From Sporisorium sorghi (Eukaryota; Basidiomycota; Ustilaginomycetes; Ustilaginales; Ustilaginaceae), in assembly GCA_023212695.1 (NCBI GenBank), contig JALCCG010000072.1:1-64000 (forward strand): DNA of 64,000 bases, written 5' to 3'. Below, piece by piece: positions 49,672-59,501 of this stretch (position 1 is its first letter; each line of letters starts with the position of its first letter). The notes under the pieces were generated by a model. The model saw nothing but the letters and a program-made list of their open reading frames with translations, searched no databases and had not been told where the DNA came from. Position numbers and translations under genes: made by a program.

Positions 49672-51582
49672 TTAGAATACAAAATGCGTCTGACAAAACA
49701 CCCAGAAGGGAAACGCAACCACTGCCACCGCCGCCACATCTCGCCTCCAACCGCTCGGCCTTCGCCCACTCGGCCGGTGCCCCTCGTCGCTCGCCAATGG
49801 CGCGTCGTCGTCGTCCGTTCTCTTGCGCCGATGATTGAGCGGGAGGTATCCTGCTGTATCTGACTGCGCCGTGAAGAAGCGCGACCACATCTTGAGTGCC
49901 AGCAGCGTAACGACAAAGAAAGGCAGATAGAGCCGGGTCCAAATGCCGATCTGATCCGGCAGCAGACAGGGCGTATACGCCATCGCGACATGTGCGTCCG
50001 CGCTAGACTGACTCGACGCATCGGAAGGCGGCGAGAACAAGCTGAGACGAGCGAAGCCCGGCTTGCGCACGCCTTCGGTCATCGAAATCGACTTGACCGT
50101 CAATTCGGGAACCTCTTGCGCTTCAAAGCCGTCTACGACGGCACGATCGGATGCATTGCCGCCGACCCTAGCATGACGATATTCGCAGTGATCGTGGTCG
50201 TCACCACTGAACACAGCCATGGGGTCGATGGATCTGAGCACCCAGTCGGTGACCGAAGCCGACACCATGTTCTGGTACGTCGACCCTCGATCGGTGCCCT
50301 GAAGCAAGGGCCGACTAGACTCGCGATGCACTCGATGGCGCACGGACCTGGCCGCGTCGTTGCACGTCGTTCCTGCCGGCCTGTGCAGCGGCACGTGGGT
50401 GAGCAGCACACGAGGCACGCGCACGCCGCTGTGCTTGACCGACTCGACAAAGTCGTACGTTTCTCTATAGGTGCGGTGTGCATTGTCTCCAAGCTGGCCG
50501 TCGAGCTTGCCCTGATGTTCGAAGCTGAGGTACGTGTCGAATGGGCCACCACCTTGGCGCTCCATGCCGACCAGGTCTTGTGCGTTGACGAGGACCAGCT
50601 CGTGCGTCGCACCCAGCGTTGTGTCTGTCGATACGGCGATGCGGCCATTCAGGATGGATTGCAAGAACGGGTTTCGGTCCTTGACAACAAATCCCCCTCC
50701 ATCGATCTTCATGCCGAAATCGCGGTTGAATCTCTCGATCGCGTCGTCGCTGGCAACGGCATCCACTCGATGTCCCGATGTCCTGCCCGGAAGACCAATG
50801 TCGTGATTGCCGGAAAGGTACACTGTCGGGATAAAGTCGGCAGCCGAAGTTCGCGGCACGATAAGCTGCTTGGTGCCACTGAGTGCGGAGCTGGGAGCCT
50901 CCCAATCGGCCTCTCTGGGTCTCCAGAAGATGCTGTGGAATCTATGCACCATTGCTGCCCATTCGGCGTCGGAATGTGACCGCCTTCCCCCGTCGGTGAG
51001 ATCGCCCATCCACACTACGCCGTCTGGCGGCTGCACCAGTCCAGTGCGAGAAGCGGCTCGACGTTGCGCTTCTTGTTGTGGAGATAGAATGTAACCTCGA
51101 TGAAACCACTTGTTCGGATTGACTGCCAGACTCGTCCAGACGTTTTTTAGGTAGTTGTCCGAGAAGTGGCGCACGATGGGATAGAGCAGTGCAGGCAGGG
51201 CTAGATCCGGGTAGGTGTCGCGGTCGATGATCTGCGGATCTGTCGCGAGCAAGACGTGGACGGCTGGCTGCTGATGCTGGGAAGGCGATGACGTGGGCGG
51301 CTCAGGCCATGGACAGCTGTTGGCAGCATCGTGAAAGATGACTCGCTCGCCGTAGAATAGGATCGCAAGCCACAGCAGTCGGAAGGTGACGACCTGGGAT
51401 GAGCCCACCACAAAGTCGAGGGGACGCTGCAAAGCTGCCATCCCACGCAGGGACGAGAGTCGATCTCGCATGGCTACATGCCCCCCTTTCAAACCATTTG
51501 ATGCGTGTGAATCACCGGTCGAGGGCCGTAACGTCAGCGGATTTGCGGTTGATCGGCAAGAAGGAGTTGTGATGGTGTCCAT
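49672..51582 (-). CDS. Cdc1/Ted1/PGAP5-like ER metallophosphoesterase
   Basis: Intronless, 636 aa. A membrane helix near residues 65-80 (VTFRLLWLAILFY) precedes the calcineurin-like phosphoesterase domain. Metal-binding motifs in order: ATDPQII, WMGDLTDGGR, SGNHDIG, LTHVPLHRP and FSGDDHDHCEY. Two C-terminal helices (IGIWTRLYLPFFVVTLLALKM and AAVAVVAFPFWVF) complete the topology seen in Cdc1/Ted1 of yeast and PGAP5/MPPE1 of animals. These ER proteins remove ethanolamine phosphate from GPI-anchor mannose, which affects export of GPI proteins. Assignment between the Cdc1 and Ted1 branches is not possible by eye. Stop is at 49672, only 221 bases past the convergent UDP-glucose dehydrogenase. Confidence 0.88.
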   Translation of the reverse strand: MDTITTPSCRSTANPLTLRPSTGDSHASNGLKGGHVAMRDRLSSLRGMAALQRPLDFVVGSSQVVTFRLLWLAILFYGERVIFHDAANSCPWPEPPTSSPSQHQQPAVHVLLATDPQIIDRDTYPDLALPALLYPIVRHFSDNYLKNVWTSLAVNPNKWFHRGYILSPQQEAQRRAASRTGLVQPPDGVVWMGDLTDGGRRSHSDAEWAAMVHRFHSIFWRPREADWEAPSSALSGTKQLIVPRTSAADFIPTVYLSGNHDIGLPGRTSGHRVDAVASDDAIERFNRDFGMKIDGGGFVVKDRNPFLQSILNGRIAVSTDTTLGATHELVLVNAQDLVGMERQGGGPFDTYLSFEHQGKLDGQLGDNAHRTYRETYDFVESVKHSGVRVPRVLLTHVPLHRPAGTTCNDAARSVRHRVHRESSRPLLQGTDRGSTYQNMVSASVTDWVLRSIDPMAVFSGDDHDHCEYRHARVGGNASDRAVVDGFEAQEVPELTVKSISMTEGVRKPGFARLSLFSPPSDASSQSSADAHVAMAYTPCLLPDQIGIWTRLYLPFFVVTLLALKMWSRFFTAQSDTAGYLPLNHRRKRTDDDDAPLASDEGHRPSGRRPSGWRRDVAAVAVVAFPFWVFCQTHFVF

Positions 51583-52066
51583 GAGGCAAAGTCCGAATTG
51601 ACTTCATGCTGAGCTCTCTCATTCTCTCTGCCGAATTGGCCGGTCAAGTGGACAACTCTAATTGCCGCCCTGAGTGAGCTCAAAACGAGAATGCCAAGCC
51701 AGCAGCGGTCTTGACGGCGTCATTGCCTCACCAAAGCACTCTCAGATTCGCCGTGCACACTGCCTTGGCGACGCTTGACAGCTGATTCATTTCGTAGTCG
51801 AAATGAGATGCTTCGCAGTGCTCCCGCGTGATGATTTTGCGAGCCAAAACGAAGAAAGCTGTGTCGGCATAACAAATTCAAAAAATTCGTGTTGCTCTTG
51901 CCTCTGCCCCGCGTGACGAAGAGGTGAGTGAATTTTTTCGCCGTTCGCGGCATTTCTGCAGGTTCGGCTACAAAATTGTACGGACAAGGCTGAGCCGCTT
52001 GGGTCGCTTTTGCTTCGTCACCGTCACCTTACACTCGCTCTCCCCATACAAGAGGACTCAGCAAGG
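51583..52066. other. divergent promoter region, no gene recognised
   Basis: 484 bases between the Cdc1-like (-) and Ptc7-like (+) genes. It is more AT-rich in the centre. No motif was assigned. Confidence 0.55.
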
Positions 52067-53389
52067 ATGTTGTCGACCGAAGCTCGTGCATCGTTGCGCT
52101 TGACGGGTTGCATTGCACGGAGTCGTCTGGGGCAAGTCTCGTCGTCGACGCTGCTTCCTAGCTGCTCTTCGACTGCTGGAGTTGCATGGGCGCAACGTCA
52201 GCTTAGCACGACGGTTCTGACACCGGCCAAGCGCAATAACAGCAAGCACACGAGTGCGTTCTCTTTGTCATTAGCAAGCAAGCGACACTTTACATCAGGA
52301 CCACCGCGATCGTCGCAACAGCCTTTCCAGTTCCTCACAGCGTACGCATTCCAAGGCAAGCCGCGCAGCTCCGAAGATCTTCGGCAAGAAGGCGACGCTT
52401 CCACTTCCGCCACTTCTGCCAACGAGGAGGACGGACCATCATCATCGACAGCAGCGTCCGAAGCATCCGCAAAGAAGAGTCAGATCGGCTTCCCAGCAGA
52501 CAGCGAGATTGGTCGTTGGCGGGACGAGCTGTTGAGGGGCGGCGAGGCGGGAGAGGATTCGCTCATGTGCACTTCGATGGGTGCTGCGGGCGATGTGACA
52601 ATCGGTGTTGCCGATGGTGTCGGCGGCTGGACCGAGAACGGCATCGATCCTTCGCTCTTCTCGCAAGCCTTGATGTTCTATGCATCGCAGTCAGCAGCGC
52701 AAGCGTCGGCACACCCGCAAGAGGGAGCCGCACCCAATCGCATCCTTTCCGAGGCATTCGAGCATGTTCTCAAAGAGCCTCTGGTCATGGCGGGTAGCGC
52801 AACAGCATGCATCTTGACGCTCGAGTCTTCGGACGGCACGCTGCGATCGGCCAACCTGGGCGACTCTGGCTTTGTCATCCTCCGCCAGGGCACGGGCAAG
52901 CAAGGCGTGTTCTACGCCAGCCCACCGCAGCAGCTCGGCTTCAATACCCCGCTCCAGCTCGCAAAGCTGCCCGAGGAATGGGTGCAGGAGGGCTCCATCT
53001 CCAACACGCCCAAGGACGCCGCCGCGTGGGAATGTACACTGCAGCACGGCGACCTCATCATCGTCGGCACTGATGGGTTGTTTGACAATGTCGATGCGAA
53101 AGTCGAGATTCCGCAGTTTGCCAAGTTCATCAAGGAGAAGCATCACGCTTTGTACGCTGCGCGACATGCAGAGGAGAAGGAGGCAGGAGGCAAGCACGAC
53201 AGCTTGGCAGAGGATAGGGAGTTTGTGCAGGTGCTGGCGACGAATCTGGTCGAGTATGCCAAGATCTGTCAGAACTCGACGACCAAGCAGAGTCCGTTTG
53301 AGAGGGAGGCGGCGAGGTACGGCATTCACTTTCCTGGAGGCAAGGTTGACGATGTTGCTGTGGTGTGCTGTCTTGTCATCGAGCAGTGA
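52067..53389 (+). CDS. PTC7: PP2C-type protein phosphatase, Ptc7/PPTC7-like
   Basis: Intronless, 440 aa from the ATG at 52067. The N-terminus is rich in Arg, Ser and Leu without early acids (STEARASLRLTGCIARSRLG), suggesting a mitochondrial presequence. PP2C motifs follow: GEDSL (metal-ligand Asp), VTIGVADGVGGWTENGIDP, AGSATACILTL, LRSANLGDSGFVILR, QLGFNTPLQLAKLP (typical of the Ptc7 branch), LIIVGTDGLFDNV and the closing GGKVDDVAVVCCLV. Ptc7 enzymes dephosphorylate matrix proteins including coenzyme Q biosynthesis factors. Yeast PTC7 has an alternatively retained intron encoding a membrane helix; no such intron is visible here. A low-complexity Ser/Glu insert lies at about residues 105-145. 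Confidence 0.9.
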   Translation: MLSTEARASLRLTGCIARSRLGQVSSSTLLPSCSSTAGVAWAQRQLSTTVLTPAKRNNSKHTSAFSLSLASKRHFTSGPPRSSQQPFQFLTAYAFQGKPRSSEDLRQEGDASTSATSANEEDGPSSSTAASEASAKKSQIGFPADSEIGRWRDELLRGGEAGEDSLMCTSMGAAGDVTIGVADGVGGWTENGIDPSLFSQALMFYASQSAAQASAHPQEGAAPNRILSEAFEHVLKEPLVMAGSATACILTLESSDGTLRSANLGDSGFVILRQGTGKQGVFYASPPQQLGFNTPLQLAKLPEEWVQEGSISNTPKDAAAWECTLQHGDLIIVGTDGLFDNVDAKVEIPQFAKFIKEKHHALYAARHAEEKEAGGKHDSLAEDREFVQVLATNLVEYAKICQNSTTKQSPFEREAARYGIHFPGGKVDDVAVVCCLVIEQ

Positions 53390-53750
53390 GGGGCGTGGGT
53401 TCACTTTTGTACTTTTAGACATGGATTCATCGAAAGCATGGCATACGGTTAATGCTCGAGCATCGATTGCAGTGCGCTTAGTCACCGAAGGATGTGAGTG
53501 TGTGCATAGAACAAGAGAGGGATGCCCAGGTGTGAGTGAGTTGGAGAGTTGACTTTTCGGTTGTCGAAGAGGCGTTGCAGAAACGCGCTCCCAAGCCTCC
53601 ACTTTGGAAGCGAGCTCGTTTCACGCAAAAACCCGGCTGATCGTCTCACTTCGACGTTCGTCTTCTACCACCATCTTCATCTTCTTCGCTACCACCTGGC
53701 TTCTCACCCGACCCACCTACTCACAGCTATCCCGTCAACACTGCACCACA
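53390..53750. other. intergenic, promoter of the DUF1770 gene
   Basis: 361 bases between two plus-strand genes. The last part is C/T-rich. Nothing further was recognised. Confidence 0.5.
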
Positions 53751-54359
53751 ATGCCATCCGCACACACGAGCACACGCACACCCGCGCATCGTCGACGAAA
53801 CCTCGACCGCTCCAACGACGACGATGACGTCTCGGTCTCATCGCGCGACACACTCTCCGAGAGCAGCCGAACATCATCTTCAGACGATGGACTCGCGTCA
53901 AAACTACCCACACTCCCCGACCTGCGCTTCGAGCAGTCGTACCTCGCCACCATCCGTGGGTTCCTGCACGAAGACCAGCCCTCCGACAATGCTCCGGACG
54001 AAAAGCGCGATCACCACCACAAGGTGGACGTGACGCACAGCGAGGTCAAGGACGAACATGAGCTGTGGCTGGGGAATCTACGTGTGGAATGGTGAGTGCA
54101 CATTTCATCTGGCGAAGGTGTGAAGGACGATGCTGACCGTGGCTCGTTTACGACGTGCAGGTTTCCGATCCTCTACGTGACTGTGCGGGACCAGCTGCTG
54201 TCGCCGTTGATTCAGGGTGCCGCGTGGGGATTGGGCGGGCTGCTGCTGACGCAGTTTAGGCAGTATCTCTCGTCGACGAGAGCCAGAAGCGCACCCCGTG
54301 GCGCAAGTGGTGGACAGAGAGCGAATACTGGCGTTCTACGAGGTCTTGGCAGGCGATAG
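53751..54359 (+). CDS. DUF1770-like fungal protein
   Basis: Two exons, 53751-54091 and 54161-54359, give 179 aa. The 69-base intron (GTGAGT...GTGCAG) splits a Trp codon. The first 55 residues are Ser/Arg/Asp-rich. The conserved part begins LPTLPDLRFEQSYLATIRGFL, continues to LWLGNLRVEW-FPILYVTVRDQLLSPLIQGAAWGLGGLLL and ends in a basic tail. The DLRFEQSYL and V..RDQ...PL.QG..WG patterns are those of the fungal DUF1770 family, whose function is unknown. The GAAWGLGGLLL segment is hydrophobic but short for a membrane helix. Start is the first ATG of the frame consistent with the family; an upstream in-frame extension is not supported. Confidence 0.78.
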
Positions 54360-54501
54360 TACCGCCGTTCACGCACTTCCCGACGCAATGACACACCGAT
54401 ACCCGACCGATCTCAGCTTTCCGCTCGCTCGCACTTACGATCGACACACAACCATCGCTTGATGCAGCAGAAACAGAGCATACATGATCGCAGCCTTCCA
54501 T

Positions 54502-56460
54502 CTACAAACGACTCTGAAGGTCGCCACTCGCCTTTTGTGTCCACGAGTACACGAGCGCATGACCTAGCTCTACTGCCTGCTGCTGTCCACTCTTCCCCGC
54601 CTCACCAACCGTAGCCGCACGCAGCTGCGACACCAACCGCACCATATCCGCGAATCCAGCCGCGCCCGCACCCTCCGCACCGCCAATCCACAATCGAATG
54701 AGGTGCACGTCCTGCTCGATCTCGTGCTCGTCCGCACGCACCCCCGCGAGGCGCTGCAGCTCACCACTCGCCGCAAACTCAGTGATCTTCCACGCGGTAT
54801 GCTGCAGCAGCAGCGCCGAGCCCTGGATGGCCATGATGAGGTCGAGCAGGTACCGGCTGAAGCGCAGGTCCGTCGTGGTGAGGTGGCGCTCGAGGTCGAG
54901 GTTGGTCAGGATCGACGAGGTTTCGCGCACCACGCTGCCGAGCAGCTTGATCTCTGCGCCCAGCTGCGAGGTGAGTCGCGCGGGTAGAGAGGCGAGGATG
55001 GCGCCGATGTCCTGGAAGAACTCGACCAGCGCCTGGCCCTTGGACTGGACGAGGACACGCAGCACGTCGAGCGACAGAATCGCCGGCGTGCCCTCCCAGA
55101 TGCGCTCGACAGTGCAGTCGCGCAGCATCTCGGCCATGCCCACTTCCTCCATATACCCTTGCCCGCCAAACGACTCGATGAGCGTCAGGTAGCTCTCCGA
55201 GGCGCGCGTGGCGACGAACGCCTTGAGCGCCGGCGTGAGCAGCCGCAACCGCACCTGGTCGCGCTTGCTCGCCTGCCCCGATTCGCTGGCGCCCATCAGA
55301 AGCACATTGGAGAAAAAGATCTGCAAAAACACACGGTACGTCACCGTCACCTTCAACAGCTGGTCCGTGTGCAGCGGCAGCTTGTCCAGCTTGCCTCCTC
55401 CGAGCGCGGGGCGGATCTGCGCGTACGCCGTCGCCGAGCGTAGACCCCACGAGAGCGCACCCACCGCGCCGCCGGCCGAGTAGAGCCGCGTGATGTTGAG
55501 CACGGACGAGATGGTGGCGACTCCGCGACCGAGTTCGCCGACGAGTTCGCCGATGCAGCCGTCGAGCTCGAGCTCGGCGGTAGGGAGGTACTTGGTGCCG
55601 AGCTTGCGTTTGAGGCGGTGGACGCGGATGCCGTTGAGCTTGCCCGTCGTGTCGTCGCGGATCTTGATGAGGAAGAGCGAGAGGCCTTTCGAACCGAGCG
55701 TGAGGTCGTCGCTGGTGCGCGCGAGCGCCAGGGCAATGTCTCCGTCCGTGGCGGAGGAGAACCACTTGAAGCCGCTGATGACAAATTGGTCGCCTGCTAC
55801 AGGCTTTTTGTTGGCGTCAAGCGGTCTAGCCACCGTCTCGGTGCGAGAGACATCCGACCCACCGGGACGCTCGGTCATCCACTGCCCCGCCGTCCACGCC
55901 GTCCGCGGATCCGTACTGCACAACCTCGGAATAGCCTCCTGCTTCTGCTTGTCTGTGCCAAACATTTCCAGCACGCGCACCGCCCCGTCCGTCATACTGA
56001 TCGGGCACAGCACAACCTTGGACACGGGCGCGAACATGACACTGCGCACAAACGCGAACAGCCTCGCATGCTGCCCGATCTTGTCGCGGCCCCCTCCATT
56101 CTTAGCCTCGCTCCGAGCATAGGATTCAGCGACGATGCCCTCTTCGGCACAAACACCCTTGAGCCGCTTCCAGCCTTCGCCCGTGACGAGCTTGTCGACC
56201 CGCTGGCCCCACGCGTCGTACTGCACAAGCGTGGGCTCGTGCTGCGGGCTGTCGAGCGTGTTTGCGATATCGGCGTATTCACCCTCGACTTTCTTGCCGA
56301 AGGACGCGAGGCTGGCGAAGAGACGCTCGATCTCGGACGGGTTGAGCGCGTGCTTGCCGGTAGAGAAGAGCCGCAGGATGGTGAGCCGCAGCGCAGGGTC
56401 TGAGGACCACGGCGAGGCGACGCGGAAACGTTCGAATTGGAAGCCTTCTTCTGCGCGCAT
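54502..56460 (-). CDS. acyl-CoA dehydrogenase family protein (AidB-like) with PTS1
   Basis: Intronless, 652 aa. It has the acyl-CoA dehydrogenase domains: VLCPISMTDGAVRVLE, WTAGQWMTERPGGSDVSRTET (FAD/substrate site), GFKWFSSATDGDIALALAR, LGTKYLPTAELELDG, and later YLTLIESFGGQGYMEEVGMAEMLRDCTVERIWEGTPAILSLDVLRVL, where the IWEGT-type motif marks the AidB-like branch. The C-terminal four residues are QSRL, ending in the canonical peroxisomal signal SRL. Peroxisomal acyl-CoA dehydrogenation or alkylation-damage handling is possible; the substrate is not evident. The catalytic base typical of canonical enzymes was not assigned. It is convergent with the DUF1770 gene, whose stop is 142 bases away. 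Confidence 0.88.
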   Translation of the reverse strand: MRAEEGFQFERFRVASPWSSDPALRLTILRLFSTGKHALNPSEIERLFASLASFGKKVEGEYADIANTLDSPQHEPTLVQYDAWGQRVDKLVTGEGWKRLKGVCAEEGIVAESYARSEAKNGGGRDKIGQHARLFAFVRSVMFAPVSKVVLCPISMTDGAVRVLEMFGTDKQKQEAIPRLCSTDPRTAWTAGQWMTERPGGSDVSRTETVARPLDANKKPVAGDQFVISGFKWFSSATDGDIALALARTSDDLTLGSKGLSLFLIKIRDDTTGKLNGIRVHRLKRKLGTKYLPTAELELDGCIGELVGELGRGVATISSVLNITRLYSAGGAVGALSWGLRSATAYAQIRPALGGGKLDKLPLHTDQLLKVTVTYRVFLQIFFSNVLLMGASESGQASKRDQVRLRLLTPALKAFVATRASESYLTLIESFGGQGYMEEVGMAEMLRDCTVERIWEGTPAILSLDVLRVLVQSKGQALVEFFQDIGAILASLPARLTSQLGAEIKLLGSVVRETSSILTNLDLERHLTTTDLRFSRYLLDLIMAIQGSALLLQHTAWKITEFAASGELQRLAGVRADEHEIEQDVHLIRLWIGGAEGAGAAGFADMVRLVSQLRAATVGEAGKSGQQQAVELGHALVYSWTQKASGDLQSRL

Positions 56461-56846
56461 CTTTGTCGTTGGAACGCGATTGTGTAGATGGTCGTGGTTG
56501 CGAAGGAGGGAGAAGTGGTCTGCGCAGTTTCGAACTCGCTACAAAAAAGTGCGGGGAAGCGACTCCGCGTGAGAGAAGCGAAAGTTTGCCGGTCCCCCGC
56601 ACGACACTGGTGAAGTGCCTGAAACCGGCTGACCCGGCGCCGCTGAATACGCCTCATTTTCAAACGCAAGATCAACACTCACACTGGAGCCGCAGCAGAC
56701 CTTTTGTAGGGATCAAAGCTTCTCACGCCAGTCACAACACCACTTCGACCCGGCCACAGCAGGCGATGCAACATCAGATGCATCATGCACGTTTTGACCT
56801 CTATGCTAGTTCACAGGAAGGAGTGAATCTATTGCAACTTCGACTT
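56461..56846. other. intergenic, no gene recognised
   Basis: 386 bases between two minus-strand genes, holding the promoter of the acyl-CoA dehydrogenase. A 645-codon antisense frame starts here but is a codon-bias shadow of the b2 gene. Confidence 0.55.
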
Positions 56847-58604
56847 TCAAACACTGCTCGCGGGCTGCTCCGCCCTGGGCACCGCATAGAAGAACTGCCT
56901 CGGCAGGATATCCACCATCTCCGGCGTGAGCTGATCGAGCGACGTAACACCCAGCAGCTGCATGCCACGATGAATCTCGTCCTGCAGAATCTGAATCGCC
57001 CTTGTCACGCCCGCCTCGCCATATCCAGACTGAGCGTACAAGAACGGCCTTCCCAACCCGACCGCCTTAGCACCCAGCGCGACGGCCTTGAGCACGTCCG
57101 TGCCCCTCCTCACGCCGCCGTCGATGAACACCTCCACCTTGTCGAACAGATCCGGGCGGCGCTGGCGCAGTTCGACGAGCACATCCAGAGGAGCAGGCGA
57201 GTACTCGAGACTCCTACCGCCGTGGTTGGAGAGCACGACGCCCTCGACGCCGTGCTGTGCGGCGAGTTCGACGTCCTCGACCGTCTGGATGCCCTTGAGG
57301 TACAGCGGCAGCTTGCACGTCTTCCTGAACCATTGAATGTCATCCCAGGTAAGGTTGGGATCGATGTAGCCCGAAATCGCCTGTGCCACACCGCCGCCTG
57401 CGGCCTTGACGTCCTTCCCGTGGTCGACGCCGAGCTCGAGCTCCTCGCCCTTCGTGCGCATATCGCGCTCCCTCTTCCCCATCACGGGTGCGTCCACTGT
57501 GAGCATCACAGCAGACACCCCGCGCGATTCGATCTTGCGCAGGATGCGCTCCGATGCCGCGCGGTCCTTGTTGACGTACAGCTGGTATATCACGGGCTGT
57601 CCATCTTTGCGTGCGTCGAGCATCTCGTCCAGCCCGACCGAGGCGTTTGCCGAGATGCCCTGGATGATCGCCGCCTTGCCCGCGCCACGCGTGAGGTTGA
57701 GCTCGCCGTCCGGGTGGCCGAGCTTGGCCATCGCTGCGGGCGACACGTAGATCGGCAGCGCGCACTCGACTCCTTTCCCCGCAGCGTCGATGAGTTTGAC
57801 CGAGCTGTCGACGCTCCCGATCGCCCTCAGGACACGGGGGCGGAAGACGACGCGGTTGAACGACGCGCGGTTCTGCGCTTTGGTGATCTCGTCGTCCGCG
57901 GCCGAGGCGTAGTACGCCCATGCTTGGTCCGAGAGGATGCGCTCGGCGATGCGCTCAAAGTCGTCCAGGCTCAGCACGCTGCCCAGCGGCGGCAGGTTTT
58001 CGCGCGCCTCTCGCCGCTTGCGGTCCTTCTCCGATTCTTCTCCTGCCTGCACGATCTTGACGGTGCTCGGGTCGACCTCGCCGAGGTGGCACGCGGCGTC
58101 CAAGTTCTCCTCGAGCGCCGTGGGCGGGTGGATCGGCTCGTACAGCTCCGTCACGTCCTTGCCTGCGTTTTTGAGGATCACGCTGCGCCCGCCCGGATGA
58201 GCGTCCACGAACTCGGTCACGTCGTACACCTGCCCCTTGATCACCACCCACAGACCCTTGCCGCCGTCGGAGGGGAGCGCGTTGTACGTCGCTACTTCGT
58301 CCATCGAGATGAGCTTGCCGGCGGGGTCCGACGCCGCGGCAGGGGAGACTTGCTGGGGTGGCGAGCGCGCTTGGTCGTTGTAGACGCTGCGTGTGGGTAA
58401 GGCGGACGCGGCGAGCAGCGCTAGACCGACAAGGCCCGCCACTAGGCCTTTGACGTTGCTGCTGCGTGTTGCAGATGCGGTACCGCTAGATGAGGAGTGC
58501 AGAGTGCGCTGCGGGAGACATCTTGGCGCAGAGGAGCGGAGCAGGTTCGAGCTGCTGCCCGCCCTCGTGGAGCGTAGCGACGCTCTGACGGCGTTGCTGA
58601 ACAT
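56847..58604 (-). CDS. CYB2: flavocytochrome b2, L-lactate dehydrogenase (cytochrome c)
   Basis: Intronless, 585 aa. A basic, Ser-rich mitochondrial presequence and a hydrophobic sorting segment (VKGLVAGLVGLALLAASALP, about 51-70) indicate delivery to the intermembrane space, as in yeast. The cytochrome b5 domain has heme ligands H136 (DAHPGGRS) and H159 (YEPIHPP); their 23-residue spacing equals that of yeast Cyb2. The FMN-binding oxidase domain follows with YYASAADDE, YQLYVNKDRAASE, LTVDAPVMGKRERDMR, TWDDIQWF and LSNHGGRSLE (catalytic His and Arg), then IDGGVRRGTDVLKA and GLGRPFLYA. It oxidises L-lactate to pyruvate and passes electrons to cytochrome c. Confidence 0.95.
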   Translation of the reverse strand: MFSNAVRASLRSTRAGSSSNLLRSSAPRCLPQRTLHSSSSGTASATRSSNVKGLVAGLVGLALLAASALPTRSVYNDQARSPPQQVSPAAASDPAGKLISMDEVATYNALPSDGGKGLWVVIKGQVYDVTEFVDAHPGGRSVILKNAGKDVTELYEPIHPPTALEENLDAACHLGEVDPSTVKIVQAGEESEKDRKRREARENLPPLGSVLSLDDFERIAERILSDQAWAYYASAADDEITKAQNRASFNRVVFRPRVLRAIGSVDSSVKLIDAAGKGVECALPIYVSPAAMAKLGHPDGELNLTRGAGKAAIIQGISANASVGLDEMLDARKDGQPVIYQLYVNKDRAASERILRKIESRGVSAVMLTVDAPVMGKRERDMRTKGEELELGVDHGKDVKAAGGGVAQAISGYIDPNLTWDDIQWFRKTCKLPLYLKGIQTVEDVELAAQHGVEGVVLSNHGGRSLEYSPAPLDVLVELRQRRPDLFDKVEVFIDGGVRRGTDVLKAVALGAKAVGLGRPFLYAQSGYGEAGVTRAIQILQDEIHRGMQLLGVTSLDQLTPEMVDILPRQFFYAVPRAEQPASSV

Positions 58605-58735
58605 TGTATCGAGTGTCTCGAGGAGCGAGTGGTGGAACGAAAGAAAGTGTGCGGTGTGGTCTGTTCAACACCAAGAAAGTGACCGATGACCTTTTTAACA
58701 GAGACGTCGGTGCTCAGGACACCGAGTCTGATCGG

Positions 58736-58768
58736 TCAATTGACCTCCTTCCTCGTCGCCATCACATC

Positions 58769-58816
<48 letters not shown>

Positions 58817-59501
58817 CCACCCCCCCCCCCCCCCCCCCCCCTCCTCCAGCTCCTCCTCCACCCTCCTCACCCCCTCCTCGCCCTTGGGCAAATACCCGTT
58901 CCTACTCGCGCTCAAAATCCTCGCCACAAACGGCGCAATGTTCAAATCCGCATACCCGAACCTCTCCTCGCCCTGCACAAACGCTCCCGCCTTCCCACCG
59001 TCATGCTCGCGCAGCAACGCGTTGAAATCCACCAGCGCCTGCTTGAGCGCCGGCAGCGCCGCCGCCTCCCTCCGCAAAGCAGTGGCCACGTACTGCGGCT
59101 GCACGAGCTGCGCGTACCGCTCGACAATGTAGCGCGAGGTGGCGCGGTGCTGCGGCGAGGTGGACGTGAAGATGACGTTAGGGTGGGAGTCGTTGATGTA
59201 CTCGACGATGACGAGCGATTCGGGGAGCTTGAATTCGGATTCGCCCGTGGTGGTCACCAGCACCGGAACTGCGCAGGAAACAGATGTCAATGGAGGAACA
59301 GAGTTGGAATGTGGTCGGGGAGAGAGACTCACCTTTGGACGCCTTGTTGACCTTCTCCGCGTACCAGCTCGGCTTGTTGAGCAGGTCCACCTCGTACTTT
59401 TCGTGCGGGATGCCCGCCAGTGCCAGCGCAAGCTCCGCCCGCGCAGCGTAGGGACACACCTTGGCCGTGTACAGCAGCACTTTGGCGGTGGGCGTCGTCA
59501 T
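58736..59501 (-). CDS. glutathione S-transferase-like protein with corrupted or Gly-rich C-terminus
   Basis: Two exons, 59501-59333 and 59268-58736, give 233 aa as read. The 64-base intron (GTGAGT...GCGCAG) splits a Val codon and restores NKASKG-VPVLVTT. The N-terminal thioredoxin-like domain has KVLLYTAKVCPYAARAELAL (a CPYA active-site-like motif, as in omega/lambda-type GSTs), VPVLV and PESLVIVEYIND. The helical domain starts normally (FGYADLNIAPFVARIL) but ends in a run of Gly encoded by a poly-C tract (58771-58841 on the plus strand). Usual GST C-terminal helices are missing after residue 205. The ATG at 59501 is used because the upstream extension begins at a non-ATG codon. The last about 35 residues should not be trusted. 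Upstream TATATAAT (minus strand, about 59658-59665) is a likely TATA box. Confidence 0.8.
58771..58841. repeat. poly(C) tract with two interruptions, inside the GST gene
   Basis: About 70 bases almost entirely C. On the coding strand it gives poly-Gly. Long G/C homopolymers are unusual in genomes and a frequent sequencing or assembly problem. Confidence 0.85.

Noticed and set aside
56463..58400. 645-codon open frame antisense to flavocytochrome b2
   Set aside because: Longer than the true gene but compositionally biased and without domains.
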